Shown: positions 37,366 to 47,850 of the stretch, in pieces
How positions within the stretch are numbered: position 1 is the stretch's first letter
How the letters are laid out: each line of letters opens with the position of its first letter
DNA from: Nitrospira sp.
Lineage (GTDB): Bacteria > Nitrospirota > Nitrospiria > Nitrospirales > Nitrospiraceae
Assembly: GCA_030653545.1 (NCBI GenBank)
Contig: JAURZE010000024.1
Coordinates: 124,001 to 188,000 of the forward strand
Reading direction: 5' to 3'
Length of the DNA stretch: 64,000 nt
Position numbers and translations under genes: made by a program
Notes under the pieces: model-generated
What the model was told of the DNA's origin: nothing
The model's database searches: none
Seen by the model: only the letters and a program-made list of their open reading frames with translations

Positions 37366-37533
37366 AGGATGCTCAAACAGCCCCCCCGTTCTCACCCATT
37401 CAGCCCCGGCACGACGAGACACACCGCTCTGCGGGCAAGGCCGCAGAGAGGGCGATCCTCAAGGCGTACGGCAGCAGTACGTCGAAGGGGTCGAACGACC
37501 AAGAACACTGCAGGGGAGCTTTTTCAGCAGCCT
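37366..37533 (-). repeat. MITE-like repeat, copy A, in leuA 5' UTR
   Basis: On the minus strand it runs from AGGCTGCTGAAAAAGC to GCTGTTTGAGCATCCT. The ends form imperfect terminal inverted repeats. Its interior (GTTCTTGGTCGTTCGACCCC, CGTAC...GTACGCCT, CTGCGGCCTTGC) aligns with the element at 59710-59831. It is about 168 bp with no coding capacity. It lies between the T-box terminator and the leuA start. Confidence 0.55.
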
Positions 37534-37540
37534 CAAATAG

Positions 37541-37795
37541 AAAAAGCCTTCGCCCCCCCATTACGGTCAGGGACGAAGGCTTCGCGCGCTTCGTGGTACC
37601 ACCCTGGTTCGGCAACGAATGACATATGGTCATCCATCACCCTTCATTAGCCCCTTACGGGGGCGAAGCGGAATCCATTACTCGAGGTTCACGGATTCGG
37701 CTCAGAGGCGAGTTCGGCGACACACAGACCGGCTTGCACCACCCGCCGGCTCTCTCAAATCTGTGCGGCTCGCGTACTACTCCTCGTCGTCGCCT
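37541..37795 (-). promoter_or_regulatory. Leucine T-box leader of leuA
   Basis: On the minus strand a Stem I-like segment begins right after the pssA stop. It includes GAGAGAGCC-GGTGCAAGCCGG and a specifier loop GAACTCGCC with CTC (37710-37712), a Leu codon. Further on is the T-box sequence AGGGTGGTACCACG (37592-37605), then a terminator stem GAAGCCTTCG...CGAAGGCTTTTT (37541-37583). Uncharged tRNA-Leu should switch the antiterminator on, inducing leuA and downstream genes under leucine starvation. Confidence 0.85.
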
Positions 37796-38598
37796 TACGA
37801 TTTGGGTTCTATCACAGGCTGGTCAGACTTGGAAAGAGGTTTCTTCCCAACGGCTTTCGCCATCAACCAGAACAATCGTTCGGTCGGTCCCATCAACGCA
37901 TAGCCCGAAAATACCACAAACAGCATCACCTCAGGCCAGGCCGCAATCATCATGAGCGCAAGAATGCCCCACACTAGATAGGTAATCTGCTGGCGGCCTT
38001 TGAACTTCATATCCTTGAAGCTGCGATACTTCACGGTACTAACCATGAGGAAGGAAAGAGCGAGCGTGATGACCAACACCAACACCGGCTTCACTTCCGT
38101 CCCCATCCGGACAATATGATGGTCGAGAATCACCAGCGACGCGACCACTCCGGCAGCCGCGGGAATCGCCAACCCGGTGAAGTACTTGCTGTCAGCCAGC
38201 GCGACCGTTGAATTGAAACGCGCAAGCCGGACCGCCCCCATCGCGACATAGGCGAACATCACGGCGACACCAAACATACCTTGTCCGCTCAGCGCCCAGG
38301 AGTAGATCAGGAGACCCGGGGCGACACCGAACGACACCACATCGGACAGGGAGTCATACTCCAATCCGAAATGGCTCGTGCTGTTCGTCAGTCGGGCCGA
38401 CTTTCCATCCAACACATCGAAAATCATTGCGACCAAAATGGCAATCGCTGCGGCCATATAGTTGGCATTGAAGACAGACAGGATGGCATAGACACCGCAA
38501 AACAGGTTCCCCGTCGTGAAGAGATTGGGAATCAGATGCATCGCCTGACGTTTCCGCGCTTCCTTCCCCAACGATTGTCGCAAGCCGTTTCCCTTCAT
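37795..38598 (-). CDS. pssA: CDP-diacylglycerol-serine O-phosphatidyltransferase
   Basis: This 267-residue integral membrane enzyme makes phosphatidylserine from CDP-DAG. It carries the CDP-alcohol phosphotransferase signature D-x2-DG-x2-AR in FDVLDGKSARLTNSTSHFGLEYDSLSD (broken here as FDVLDGKSAR ... GLEYDSLSDVV). Multiple helices follow. It overlaps psd by four bases, forming the PE synthesis pair. The T-box begins immediately after its stop. Confidence 0.93.
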   Translation of the reverse strand: MKGNGLRQSLGKEARKRQAMHLIPNLFTTGNLFCGVYAILSVFNANYMAAAIAILVAMIFDVLDGKSARLTNSTSHFGLEYDSLSDVVSFGVAPGLLIYSWALSGQGMFGVAVMFAYVAMGAVRLARFNSTVALADSKYFTGLAIPAAAGVVASLVILDHHIVRMGTEVKPVLVLVITLALSFLMVSTVKYRSFKDMKFKGRQQITYLVWGILALMMIAAWPEVMLFVVFSGYALMGPTERLFWLMAKAVGKKPLSKSDQPVIEPKS

Positions 38599-39245
38599 CG
38601 TAGGTCTCCCAAGATGGTTGCTCCGCCTTTCACACGATCTCCAACGGCCACTCTGAGTTTCGTACCGATGGGAAGAAATGTGTCCATCCGCGAACCAAAT
38701 CGGATCAAACCAAACCGCTCTCCGAGCTTTGCCCGATCTTTAGGGGAGACCCAGCAGACAATGCGCCGGGCAATGAGCCCCGCCACTTGCACGCACAAGA
38801 CCTTTGCACCGCTGGCCGCTTGAATCATCAGCGCATTTTGCTCATTCTTGATCGTCGCCTCCGGCTTACTGGCGACCAAAAAGAGCCCCGGCTGGTACTG
38901 CACATCTTCAATGACCCCTTCGCAGGGAATCCGGTTGATGTGAACGTCGAACACATTCAGAAAGATCGTGACCCGGAGGCTGCGGTCCTTGAGATAGCGA
39001 GGCTCGAACTCTTCTTCGATGGCAATGATTTTCCCGTCGCCGGGCGCCACGATCAGTCCAGGGCCTTCCGGAATCACCCGCGCGGGGTTGCGGAAAAACC
39101 ACGCCACGAACAGTGTCAGACCAGCCGCCACCGCGGCAACCGGCGTCCAACCCATCCATCCAGCACAGAGTGTAACGCCCGCTGCCGCACCGATGAAGGG
39201 AAACCCCTCTTTGGCAAACGGGACACCGACGGCACGATCAGCCAC
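38595..39245 (-). CDS. psd: Phosphatidylserine decarboxylase proenzyme
   Basis: This 216-residue enzyme converts PS to PE. It is the short Psd type, with the VAPGDGKIIAIEE motif and the C-terminal self-cleavage site in RFGSRMD, where Ser becomes the pyruvoyl group. The N-terminus has one or two hydrophobic stretches. It lies between ilvC and pssA on the minus strand. Confidence 0.93.
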   Translation of the reverse strand: MADRAVGVPFAKEGFPFIGAAAGVTLCAGWMGWTPVAAVAAGLTLFVAWFFRNPARVIPEGPGLIVAPGDGKIIAIEEEFEPRYLKDRSLRVTIFLNVFDVHINRIPCEGVIEDVQYQPGLFLVASKPEATIKNEQNALMIQAASGAKVLCVQVAGLIARRIVCWVSPKDRAKLGERFGLIRFGSRMDTFLPIGTKLRVAVGDRVKGGATILGDLR

Positions 39246-39259
39246 AGGGCTCGCCCCTT

Positions 39260-40848
<1,589 letters not shown>

Positions 40849-40859
40849 ATTCGAATGCC

Positions 40860-42635
40860 TTAGGCGGTCAGGACGGTATCGGTACCATCCGGCGTCACTT
40901 TGGATGTGCTCGCCTGTTTATTTTTCAACTCCGGCGGATCTTCCAAGATCATCTCGTGGTTACACCCTCCGGCCGGAATCATCGGATACACGTTTTCAAA
41001 ACGATAGGTCGGCACATCCACAATCACCGGCCCGTCCACCGCGATGGCTTCCCTAAGCACCGCGTCGAGATCGCCCACCTTGTTCGCGCGCAACCCGACG
41101 GCCCCATAGGCTTCCGCCAACTTCACAAAGTCCGGAGTATTCTCGAGGTCGCTGGAGGCATAGCGGCCCTGGTAGAACAAATCCTGCCACTGCCGGACCA
41201 TGCCATGGAACCGGTTATTCAGGACGATGATCTTCACAGGAAGCTTGCTTACCACCGCCGTGGCCATCTCCTGCATATTCATCTGAATGCTGCCGTCCCC
41301 CGCAATGCACAGCACCAACCGACCGGGAAACGCCGCCTGCGCGCCCATCGCCGCGGGAAACCCAAAGCCCATGGTCCCCAGCCCACCGGACGTCAACCAG
41401 CGATTCGGCTTGGCCAGCTTGAAATATTGGGCGGCCCACATCTGATGTTGGCCCACATCGGTTGAAACGATCGGGTCCCGGTCCTTCGTCAGTTCATACA
41501 ACCGCTTCACCACATGCTGGGGCTTGATCGGTCCGTCCGCATCCTGCTGATACGACAACGGATGAGCGGATTCCCACTCACGAATTTGCTTCCACCAGGG
41601 CTTTCGTAATTCCTTCTGTTCCCCGTTGACCGACGCGCGGAGAATCTGATTCAGCTCCCGCAGAACGGTCTTGCAATCCCCGACGATCGGAATATCGACG
41701 TTGATGTTCTTTCTGATCGATGTCGGATCGATATCGACATGAATGACCTTGGCATGAGGACAGAACTCCGAGACCTTTCCCGTCACGCGGTCATCAAAGC
41801 GCGCCCCGATTGCAATCACAAGATCAGAATAGTGCATGGCCATGTTGGCCTGATAGGTGCCGTGCATACCCAGCATCCCCAAGGAGAGCTGGTGTTCTCC
41901 CGGAAATGCCCCGAGCCCCATGAGGGTCATATCGACCGGGATTTGCGTCAGTTCCGCCAGCTCGATCAATTCGGCCGAGGCGCCTGAAAACACGACGCCG
42001 CCACCGACATAGAGAATCGGCTTCTTGGCCTTCATGATGGCTTCGGCCGCTTGCTTGATCTGCCACTTGTTGCCGTCGTACGTCGGGTTATACCCCCGAA
42101 TTGAGACGGAGGTGGGGTAGACAAATTCGGCTGTGGCCATCGACACGTCTTTGGGAATATCGACAAGGACGGGACCCGGGCGGCCTGTCGTCGCGATATA
42201 AAACGCCTCTTTAATGGTCATCGCGAGATCGTTGACGTCCTTCACGAGGAAGTTGTACTTCGTGCAAGGGCGGCTCAATCCAATATTGTCGGCCTCTTGA
42301 AACGCATCGTTGCCGATCAGGCTCGTGGGCACCTGGCCGCTGAAACAGACCAACGGAACGGAGTCCATGTAGGCATCAGCCAAGGCGGTAATGACGTTGG
42401 TCATGCCGGGACCGGACGTCACCAAGCACACGCCTGCTTTCCCCGTCGCTTTGGCATAGCCTTCGGCCATGTGGCCGGCACCCTGTTCATGCCGCGTCAA
42501 GATGACGTCTATGTCTTTCTGCTGATGGAGCATATCGAATATCTTGAGGACCACGCCACCGGGAAGCGCGAAGATCGTTTTGACCCCCTCCCGCTTGAGA
42601 CTCTCGATCAATATCTCAGACCCGTTGAGCTTCAT
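40860..42635 (-). CDS. ilvB: Acetolactate synthase large subunit
   Basis: This 591-residue thiamine-diphosphate enzyme forms acetolactate or acetohydroxybutyrate. Visible are the catalytic-Glu region RHEQGAGHMAEGYA, TSGPGMTNVITALADAY, the FAD-binding middle domain and the TPP motif GDGSIQMNMQEMATAV...NN. A short C-terminal extension follows EDPPEL. It leads the ilvB-N-C-psd-pssA transcript from the promoter near 42.78 kb. Confidence 0.97.
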   Translation of the reverse strand: MKLNGSEILIESLKREGVKTIFALPGGVVLKIFDMLHQQKDIDVILTRHEQGAGHMAEGYAKATGKAGVCLVTSGPGMTNVITALADAYMDSVPLVCFSGQVPTSLIGNDAFQEADNIGLSRPCTKYNFLVKDVNDLAMTIKEAFYIATTGRPGPVLVDIPKDVSMATAEFVYPTSVSIRGYNPTYDGNKWQIKQAAEAIMKAKKPILYVGGGVVFSGASAELIELAELTQIPVDMTLMGLGAFPGEHQLSLGMLGMHGTYQANMAMHYSDLVIAIGARFDDRVTGKVSEFCPHAKVIHVDIDPTSIRKNINVDIPIVGDCKTVLRELNQILRASVNGEQKELRKPWWKQIREWESAHPLSYQQDADGPIKPQHVVKRLYELTKDRDPIVSTDVGQHQMWAAQYFKLAKPNRWLTSGGLGTMGFGFPAAMGAQAAFPGRLVLCIAGDGSIQMNMQEMATAVVSKLPVKIIVLNNRFHGMVRQWQDLFYQGRYASSDLENTPDFVKLAEAYGAVGLRANKVGDLDAVLREAIAVDGPVIVDVPTYRFENVYPMIPAGGCNHEMILEDPPELKNKQASTSKVTPDGTDTVLTA

Positions 42636-42765
42636 ATCGTTTCCCTCCCCCGGATGCCCGGAGTACTGTTTTCAAGAACGTGCAGCCCTTCACGAAATGG
42701 CCATCCTAGAACCTCTGGCCAATCCACACGGAAATTTGTGCAATATCAATAGGAAAGAATGCGAG

Positions 42766-42794
42766 ATCCTAACACCACGCTAGATGAGGGTCAA
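42766..42794 (-). promoter_or_regulatory. Promoter of ilvB operon
   Basis: On the minus strand TTGACC (42789-42794), a 17-base spacer and TAGGAT (42766-42771) give a plausible sigma70 promoter about 130 bases before ilvB. No attenuator or T-box is recognised in its leader, unlike leuA. Confidence 0.5.
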
Positions 42795-42867
42795 GAGCCG
42801 CCGGGGCCATCTTCCTCATCAGCACAGCCGAGGGGGAACAATTGACGCACCGCCTAACACGAAAAAA

Positions 42868-43302
42868 GCGCGAGCGAGGAAACCTATAAGCCGGATTCTG
42901 TCCCGCATGAACCGGAGTTCATGCCTGGGTGATCATTTCTCTGGGATTCGAGTTACCCCGAACCTCGAGCGACCTACCCGAAGACCTCGACCGGGCCAGT
43001 CGTTGCGCCGCGCCCTTGCGAGCACCGCACGTGTCTTCCTATTTGGCCTTGCACCGGGCGACGCTTACCGTGCCAGCGATGTCACCATCCCTGCGGTGGG
43101 CTCTTACCCCGCCGTTTCACCCTTACCTGATCCGTAGCGACGAGATGGGATCCCGTCGCCTTGGCCATCGGCGGTTTGTTTTCTGTGGTGCAGGTGTCGG
43201 ATTACTCCGCCTGGGAATTACCCAGCGCCCCGCCCATGGAGTCCGGACTTTCCTCCCGGCACACAAGGTGCCGAGCGATCACCCAGTCCCCTCTCTCGCG
43301 CA
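42868..43302 (-). ncRNA. rnpB: RNase P RNA (type A)
   Basis: This is the catalytic RNA that matures tRNA 5' ends. On the minus strand it contains the conserved GAGGAAAGTCCGGACTCC near the 5' end and ACAGAATCCGGCTTATAGG near the 3' end. The two ends pair as P1 (GCGCGAG with CTCGCGC). Ends are estimated from P1; a run of T (42861-42867) follows and probably terminates it. Confidence 0.93.
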
Positions 43303-43307
43303 CTTAC

Positions 43308-43336
43308 ACTATAGGGCTGGAATCCCAGGCTTTCAA
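43308..43336 (-). promoter_or_regulatory. Promoter of rnpB
   Basis: On the minus strand TTGAAA (43331-43336), a 17-base spacer and TATAGT (43308-43313) lie seven bases before the inferred RNase P RNA 5' end. Spacing and hexamers are near-ideal for a strong stable-RNA promoter. Confidence 0.7.
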
Positions 43337-43361
43337 GGGCAGCGTCTCAACAAACTGCCCG

Positions 43362-44225
43362 CTATGGGGCCACGGGTAAGAGCATTGGAGGAACCGGCTG
43401 TCTCGTCTGGTAGATGGCCATAGCTTCCGGCATCCATTGCTTCAACTGTTCGATGCGTGTCTCGTGACCGGGATGGGTTGACATGAACTCGGCGGGGCCA
43501 CCGCCTCCTGATAACTGCGCCATCCGCTCCCACAAACCTACCGACTCGCGCGGATCATACCCTGCATCCGCCGCCAGGAGAATGCCGATATAGTCGGCCT
43601 CAGACTCGTGCTTCCGGCTAAACGGAAGCAATACTCCAACCTGGGCGCCGACACCAAGCGCTGCCATCGCCGCTTGCGACATCAACCCACCGCCGCCGCT
43701 GGCGCCGGCTGCTGCTCCCGCTACCTGCAGGGCGGCGTTCGTCAATTGCCCCTGACTCATTCGCTCCGCCCCATGGCGCGCCAGAGCATGAACGACTTCA
43801 TGGCCCATCACCGCGGCGAGACCGGCCTCCGTCTTGGCAACGGAAAAGATCCCCGTATAGACCGCCATCTTTCCACCCGGCAACGCAAATGCATTCAGCG
43901 TTTTGTCGTCCTTAATCACGGTCACTTCCCACTGAAACTGCTGTGCCATCTCTCCGTACTTCGACCGTTTGGCTGCTTCAATAATCCGCGCGGCAACGCG
44001 CTTCACCGGCTCGATCTCACGCGGGTCCTGGGACTGCCGCATCTTCGGATCACTCTTCACCTGGCTATAGGCCTGCGCGCCCATTTGATTTTCCTGCTCA
44101 ACTGACGTCATGAGCAACTGCGAGCGACCCGTATAGGGATTGGTTTCGCATCCGCCCGTCCCCATCAACACGCTCAGCAGTATTCCAGCTGCCAGGAGTC
44201 GGCTAACCCGCATTCTGTGGCTCAT
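43362..44225 (-). CDS. M48 family metalloprotease, lipoprotein
   Basis: This 287-residue zinc protease has a lipobox-like TGGC after a hydrophobic leader (about 8-25) and the catalytic motif GHEVVHALARHG, with a downstream Glu in HESEADYIG. It is similar to LoiP/YcaL/BepA-like periplasmic proteases that degrade misfolded outer-membrane proteins. The start at 44225 has GGAGACAAG upstream and is preferred to one seven codons earlier. It lies next to rnpB. Confidence 0.88.
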   Translation of the reverse strand: MSHRMRVSRLLAAGILLSVLMGTGGCETNPYTGRSQLLMTSVEQENQMGAQAYSQVKSDPKMRQSQDPREIEPVKRVAARIIEAAKRSKYGEMAQQFQWEVTVIKDDKTLNAFALPGGKMAVYTGIFSVAKTEAGLAAVMGHEVVHALARHGAERMSQGQLTNAALQVAGAAAGASGGGGLMSQAAMAALGVGAQVGVLLPFSRKHESEADYIGILLAADAGYDPRESVGLWERMAQLSGGGGPAEFMSTHPGHETRIEQLKQWMPEAMAIYQTRQPVPPMLLPVAP

Positions 44226-44343
44226 CGGCTTGTCTCCATACATCACATCGCGTATCGATTCTCTCTGACGACTGAATTGACCATCTCTGTTTCAATTCGT
44301 TAGATTACCTCGCCCTAGATATTTTTTCTACCTGGAGCAAAGA

Positions 44344-45000
44344 GTGACCGCTACCCATCCATCGGTCGAGCGCATCGGCATCGACGAATCAGGGAAAGGC
44401 GACTACTTCGGCCCGCTCGTCATCGCCGCCGTCTTTGTGGACGCCGTCACCCAAGGCGAGCTTGCCCTCATGCAGGTTCGGGACAGCAAGAAGATCTCGG
44501 ACGGTCGGATTCTCGACATGGCGCCGGATATCAAAACCATCTGTCCCTACAGCATCGTCGCCATTGGCCCGCAGAAATACAATGAACTGTACGCGAAGAT
44601 TAAGAACTTGAATCGCTTGCTGGCCTGGGGCCACGCCCGTGTCCTGGAAAATCTGCTCAACAAGGTGTCGTGCGGTCGAGCGATTGCGGATCAGTTCGGA
44701 GATGAGCGGCTGATTCTGAGCGCGCTCCAAGCCAAGGGCCGCACGATCGTGCTGGAACAGCGGCCAAAAGCCGAGTCCGACATAGCCGTCGCCGCCGCGT
44801 CGATCCTCGCGCGCGCAGAGTTTTTGATTCGACTCAAACGATTATCCGAAGAGGTAGGGACGACACTTCCGAAGGGAGCATCAGCCACCGTGGAACTGGC
44901 CGCCAGAATGGTGATGAAGAAACATGGACAGGAGCGGCTTGGAGCCGTCGCGAAGCTGCACTTCAAAACTACCCAGGCCGTACTGGCAGGACTTGCTTAG
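44344..45000 (+). CDS. rnhC: Ribonuclease HIII-like, lacking N-terminal domain
   Basis: This 218-residue RNase H cleaves RNA in RNA-DNA hybrids. It opens with IGIDESGKGDYFGPLVIAAV, the DEAGRG-equivalent of type HIII. Further conserved acidic and basic residues appear in DSKKISD and in ESDIAVAAASILARAEF. Typical RNase HIII is about 300 residues with a TBP-like N-terminal substrate domain, which is absent here. Start is GTG with GGAGCAAAGA upstream. Its 3' end overlaps the convergent zinc-ribbon gene by four bases. Confidence 0.85.
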   Translation: MTATHPSVERIGIDESGKGDYFGPLVIAAVFVDAVTQGELALMQVRDSKKISDGRILDMAPDIKTICPYSIVAIGPQKYNELYAKIKNLNRLLAWGHARVLENLLNKVSCGRAIADQFGDERLILSALQAKGRTIVLEQRPKAESDIAVAAASILARAEFLIRLKRLSEEVGTTLPKGASATVELAARMVMKKHGQERLGAVAKLHFKTTQAVLAGLA

Positions 45001-45773
45001 ACCGACTCCCCGACTTCCAGGTCGTTCTTCCTGGCGACACTCAGGGCTGAAGCGGATTCGGTCGGGATCTCGCCTTCCCAATAGAGCATCCGGCGGCAGT
45101 AGGGGCATACGTGGAGATCGTCGGATCGTCTGACTTGCGCGATCAACTGCGGCGGGATCTGGAGCCGGCATCCGGCGCACATCCCTTCACGCACGGCAGC
45201 AATCGCCCCGTCTTTCCGGGACAGCTTGATGTGCGTATAGCGCGCAAGTAGATTGGGGTCGATCTGTTTCGCCGCCGCGCGCTGTTCAGCCTCCAGCTGC
45301 GCCAACTCCGTGGCGAGCTCCTTGTCCGTCGCATCGAGGGCTTGTTTTTCCTTGGCGAACACGGCCTGTGCCGCATTCACTTTCCCCTGCAGCTCTTTGA
45401 TCGTCCCTTGCAGCTGGTCGATCTTGTCCATTGAGACCAAGATCTTTTCTTCGAACTCTCCACGTTTTTTGTTCGCCAATTCAATTTCGAACAGGTGCGC
45501 TTGATACTCTTTGTTCGTTTTCAAACTCGCGGCGTGCGACTTCATTTTCTCGGTCTGCGCTTCGTGCATTTCAAGGTCTTTTTCGTGCGTACGCCGCTCT
45601 TTCACCAGCGCGTCAACCCCCGTCTTCGCGTCGGTCAGCAACTGCGTATCCTCGCGAAGCGGCGCTTCGGCGATATTCAGCCGCTCAGGGATTTTCCGAC
45701 GCTGTTCAGTAATCTCCAGAATGCGGAGATCCAGTTTTTGCAGGGCGAGCAGGGGGGACAGTTTCTGGCTCAA
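44997..45773 (-). CDS. Coiled-coil protein with C-terminal C4 zinc ribbon
   Basis: This 258-residue protein has a long coiled coil (about 20-190, heptad-rich with EKDLEMHEAQTEKMKS-type segments) and a zinc ribbon CAGC...CPYC near residues 210-235. It resembles the widespread zinc-ribbon/DUF164-type proteins thought to act in RNA or envelope processes. The start is TTG at 45773, chosen because TAAGGAG lies five bases upstream. It lies downstream of the CAU tRNA and rpoD. Confidence 0.8.
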   Translation of the reverse strand: MSQKLSPLLALQKLDLRILEITEQRRKIPERLNIAEAPLREDTQLLTDAKTGVDALVKERRTHEKDLEMHEAQTEKMKSHAASLKTNKEYQAHLFEIELANKKRGEFEEKILVSMDKIDQLQGTIKELQGKVNAAQAVFAKEKQALDATDKELATELAQLEAEQRAAAKQIDPNLLARYTHIKLSRKDGAIAAVREGMCAGCRLQIPPQLIAQVRRSDDLHVCPYCRRMLYWEGEIPTESASALSVARKNDLEVGESV

Positions 45774-45835
45774 CGGACTCCTTAACACGACATTCGTAGT
45801 GAGACGACTCGGGGCGCAACGGGCCACGCCAGATG

Positions 45836-45912
45836 TGGTGGGCCCACTAGGACTTGAACCTAGGACCAGCTGATTATGAGTCAGCCGCTCTAACCACCTG
45901 AGCTATGGGCCC
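45836..45912 (-). tRNA. tRNA with CAU anticodon (Ile2 or elongator Met)
   Basis: The minus strand folds as a cloverleaf: acceptor GGGCCCA/TGGGCCC, D arm with AGCTCAGGTGG, anticodon stem-loop GACTCATAATC with CAT, T arm GGTTCAAGTCC, then encoded ACCA. The sequence looks closer to E. coli tRNA-Ile2 (lysidine-type) than to tRNA-Met, but the anticodon alone cannot decide. Acceptor and T stems are fully paired. Confidence 0.9.
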
Positions 45913-46018
45913 GATCGGGTGAACCGGTGATTCACGCTCTCTCTGCTCACCCGACACAGGTCGGATGATTCTAGGCCGCGTCTCCCATGGAGTCAAATGG
46001 CCCACGGACGGCCTGGTG

Positions 46019-47848
46019 TTACACGCTTTCGACAAAGCTTCGCAGCTTTTTGCTCCGGCTTGGATGCCGCAACTTGCGCAGTGCCTTGGCCTCGATTTGC
46101 CGGATACGCTCACGAGTCACTTCAAAATCCTGCCCGACTTCTTCCAGCGTGTGGTCGGTGGCTTCGCCGATCCCAAACCGCTTGCGCAAGACTTTTTCTT
46201 CGCGCGGGGTCAATGTTTCCAGCGCACTGTTGATCTGGCGCTGCAAATCGTACCGGATCGCGGCTTCCAGCGGGGAGACCGCCTTCTTGTCCTCGATAAA
46301 GTCCCCCAGATGGCTGTCTTCTTCTTCCCCGATCGGCGTCTCCAGAGAAATCGGCTCGCGCGCGATCTTGAGAATCTTCCGGACCTTGTCGAGGGGCAAG
46401 TCCATCCGCTCGGCGATTTCCTCCGGCAACGGCTCACGGCCCAGCTTCTGGACGAGATGCCGGGAAGTCCGGATCAATTTATTGATCGTTTCGATCATGT
46501 GCACGGGAATGCGGATCGTACGGGCCTGATCCGCAATCGCCCTGGTAATCGCCTGCCGGATCCACCAGGTCGCATAGGTACTGAACTTGTAGCCACGCTG
46601 ATACTCAAACTTATCCACCGCCTTCATTAACCCGATATTGCCTTCCTGGATGAGATCCAGAAACTGCAATCCTCGGTTCGTATACTTCTTGGCAATGCTC
46701 ACCACAAGGCGCAGATTGGCCTCAACCAGCTCCGCCTTCCCGCGTTTGACCTTGTCCTCGGCGACATCCAGATGCTTCACCGCATCTTTGATTTCTTCTG
46801 CCGGAACCAAGGCCTCTTCCGTTTCCAGCTGCCTGATCCGTGCCTTCGCCGCCTGATAGATTTTCTTGATGTCCGAGAGGGTCTCCTCGGACACTCCGGC
46901 CTTTCGCCTGACGGCCAGAAAATCCGGCCTCGTCCGGCACATTTTCCTCAGCTGCTCGGCACCGGCCTCGCCGCCGATTCCAATGCGCCGCTGACAGCTC
47001 GCCACTTCCCGCTCGGCCATCCGGAACTGCACGGCCAGATCGCGCACACGCTGGACCATGCGATCCTTCAGGACGCCGTGCAAATTCACCGACTCGATCT
47101 TGTCGACGACCTGCTGCCGGGCCAGATCGAACTGCTTCTTGTATTGCTTTTGCTTCGCCGGATCACTCCCGAGAGACTTTTCTTTCTCGACGAGGGCCTT
47201 CAGCGACAATGAGACTTTCCGGACCGTGTTCAACGCCTCCAGCGTCTTCACGCGCAGCTCTTCATAGTCCCGCTCGATCGGCTGCTGCTCCTCTTCGAGC
47301 TCCTCCTCGGTTTCTTTTACCGGGACGATCTCGCGCACATCGATCTTTCCATCCTTGAGCTGATCGCGCAGGGCCAGCACAAACTCGATCGTCATGGGCA
47401 ATCCGTAGATCACCGACGCCACTTCCTTCTTTCCTTCTTCGATCCGCTTGGCGATCTCGATTTCCCCTTCGCGGCTCAGCAAGGCGACGCTGCCCATTTC
47501 CTTCAAATACAGACGAACGGGATCGTCGGTGCGGCTCAAGGCTCCGGGCGTGAGATCGATCGGTTTTTCGTTTTCTTCCTCGGCTTCCGCCTCGGTCTCG
47601 GTCTCCGCTTCCTCCGTATCGTCGGCGGCCTCGCCCCGCTCCGTCCGCTTCTGTGTCCGCTCGCCATCCGGCGCATCCACAATCTCAATGTCCAATTCGC
47701 CGAACATCGTCATGATGCTGCCGAACTGGTCGGAGGACACCACCTCCGCCGGCAGGGTGTTATTCAACTCATCGTAGGTCAGGAATCCTTTTTCCTTCCC
47801 GATCGTAATGAGTTTCTTCACCTCGCCGAGCAACTCTTGCTTCGCCAT
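46019..47848 (-). CDS. rpoD: RNA polymerase primary sigma factor
   Basis: This 609-residue sigma70 has region 1.1 (about 1-75), an acidic stretch (about 75-100), region 2 with [14 protein letters not shown], region 3 and region 4.2 with [27 protein letters not shown]. It directs housekeeping transcription. It lies two bases after dnaG, keeping part of the classic macromolecular-synthesis operon. Confidence 0.98.
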   Translation of the reverse strand: MAKQELLGEVKKLITIGKEKGFLTYDELNNTLPAEVVSSDQFGSIMTMFGELDIEIVDAPDGERTQKRTERGEAADDTEEAETETEAEAEEENEKPIDLTPGALSRTDDPVRLYLKEMGSVALLSREGEIEIAKRIEEGKKEVASVIYGLPMTIEFVLALRDQLKDGKIDVREIVPVKETEEELEEEQQPIERDYEELRVKTLEALNTVRKVSLSLKALVEKEKSLGSDPAKQKQYKKQFDLARQQVVDKIESVNLHGVLKDRMVQRVRDLAVQFRMAEREVASCQRRIGIGGEAGAEQLRKMCRTRPDFLAVRRKAGVSEETLSDIKKIYQAAKARIRQLETEEALVPAEEIKDAVKHLDVAEDKVKRGKAELVEANLRLVVSIAKKYTNRGLQFLDLIQEGNIGLMKAVDKFEYQRGYKFSTYATWWIRQAITRAIADQARTIRIPVHMIETINKLIRTSRHLVQKLGREPLPEEIAERMDLPLDKVRKILKIAREPISLETPIGEEEDSHLGDFIEDKKAVSPLEAAIRYDLQRQINSALETLTPREEKVLRKRFGIGEATDHTLEEVGQDFEVTRERIRQIEAKALRKLRHPSRSKKLRSFVESV

Positions 47849-47850
47849 AA

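Noticed and set aside
42712-42720. GGCCAGAGG on the minus strand in the ilvB leader, resembling the E1-E4 leader start
   Set aside because: No AGCCC-led hairpin follows at the 21-base spacing; it forms a different small palindrome with GGCC.
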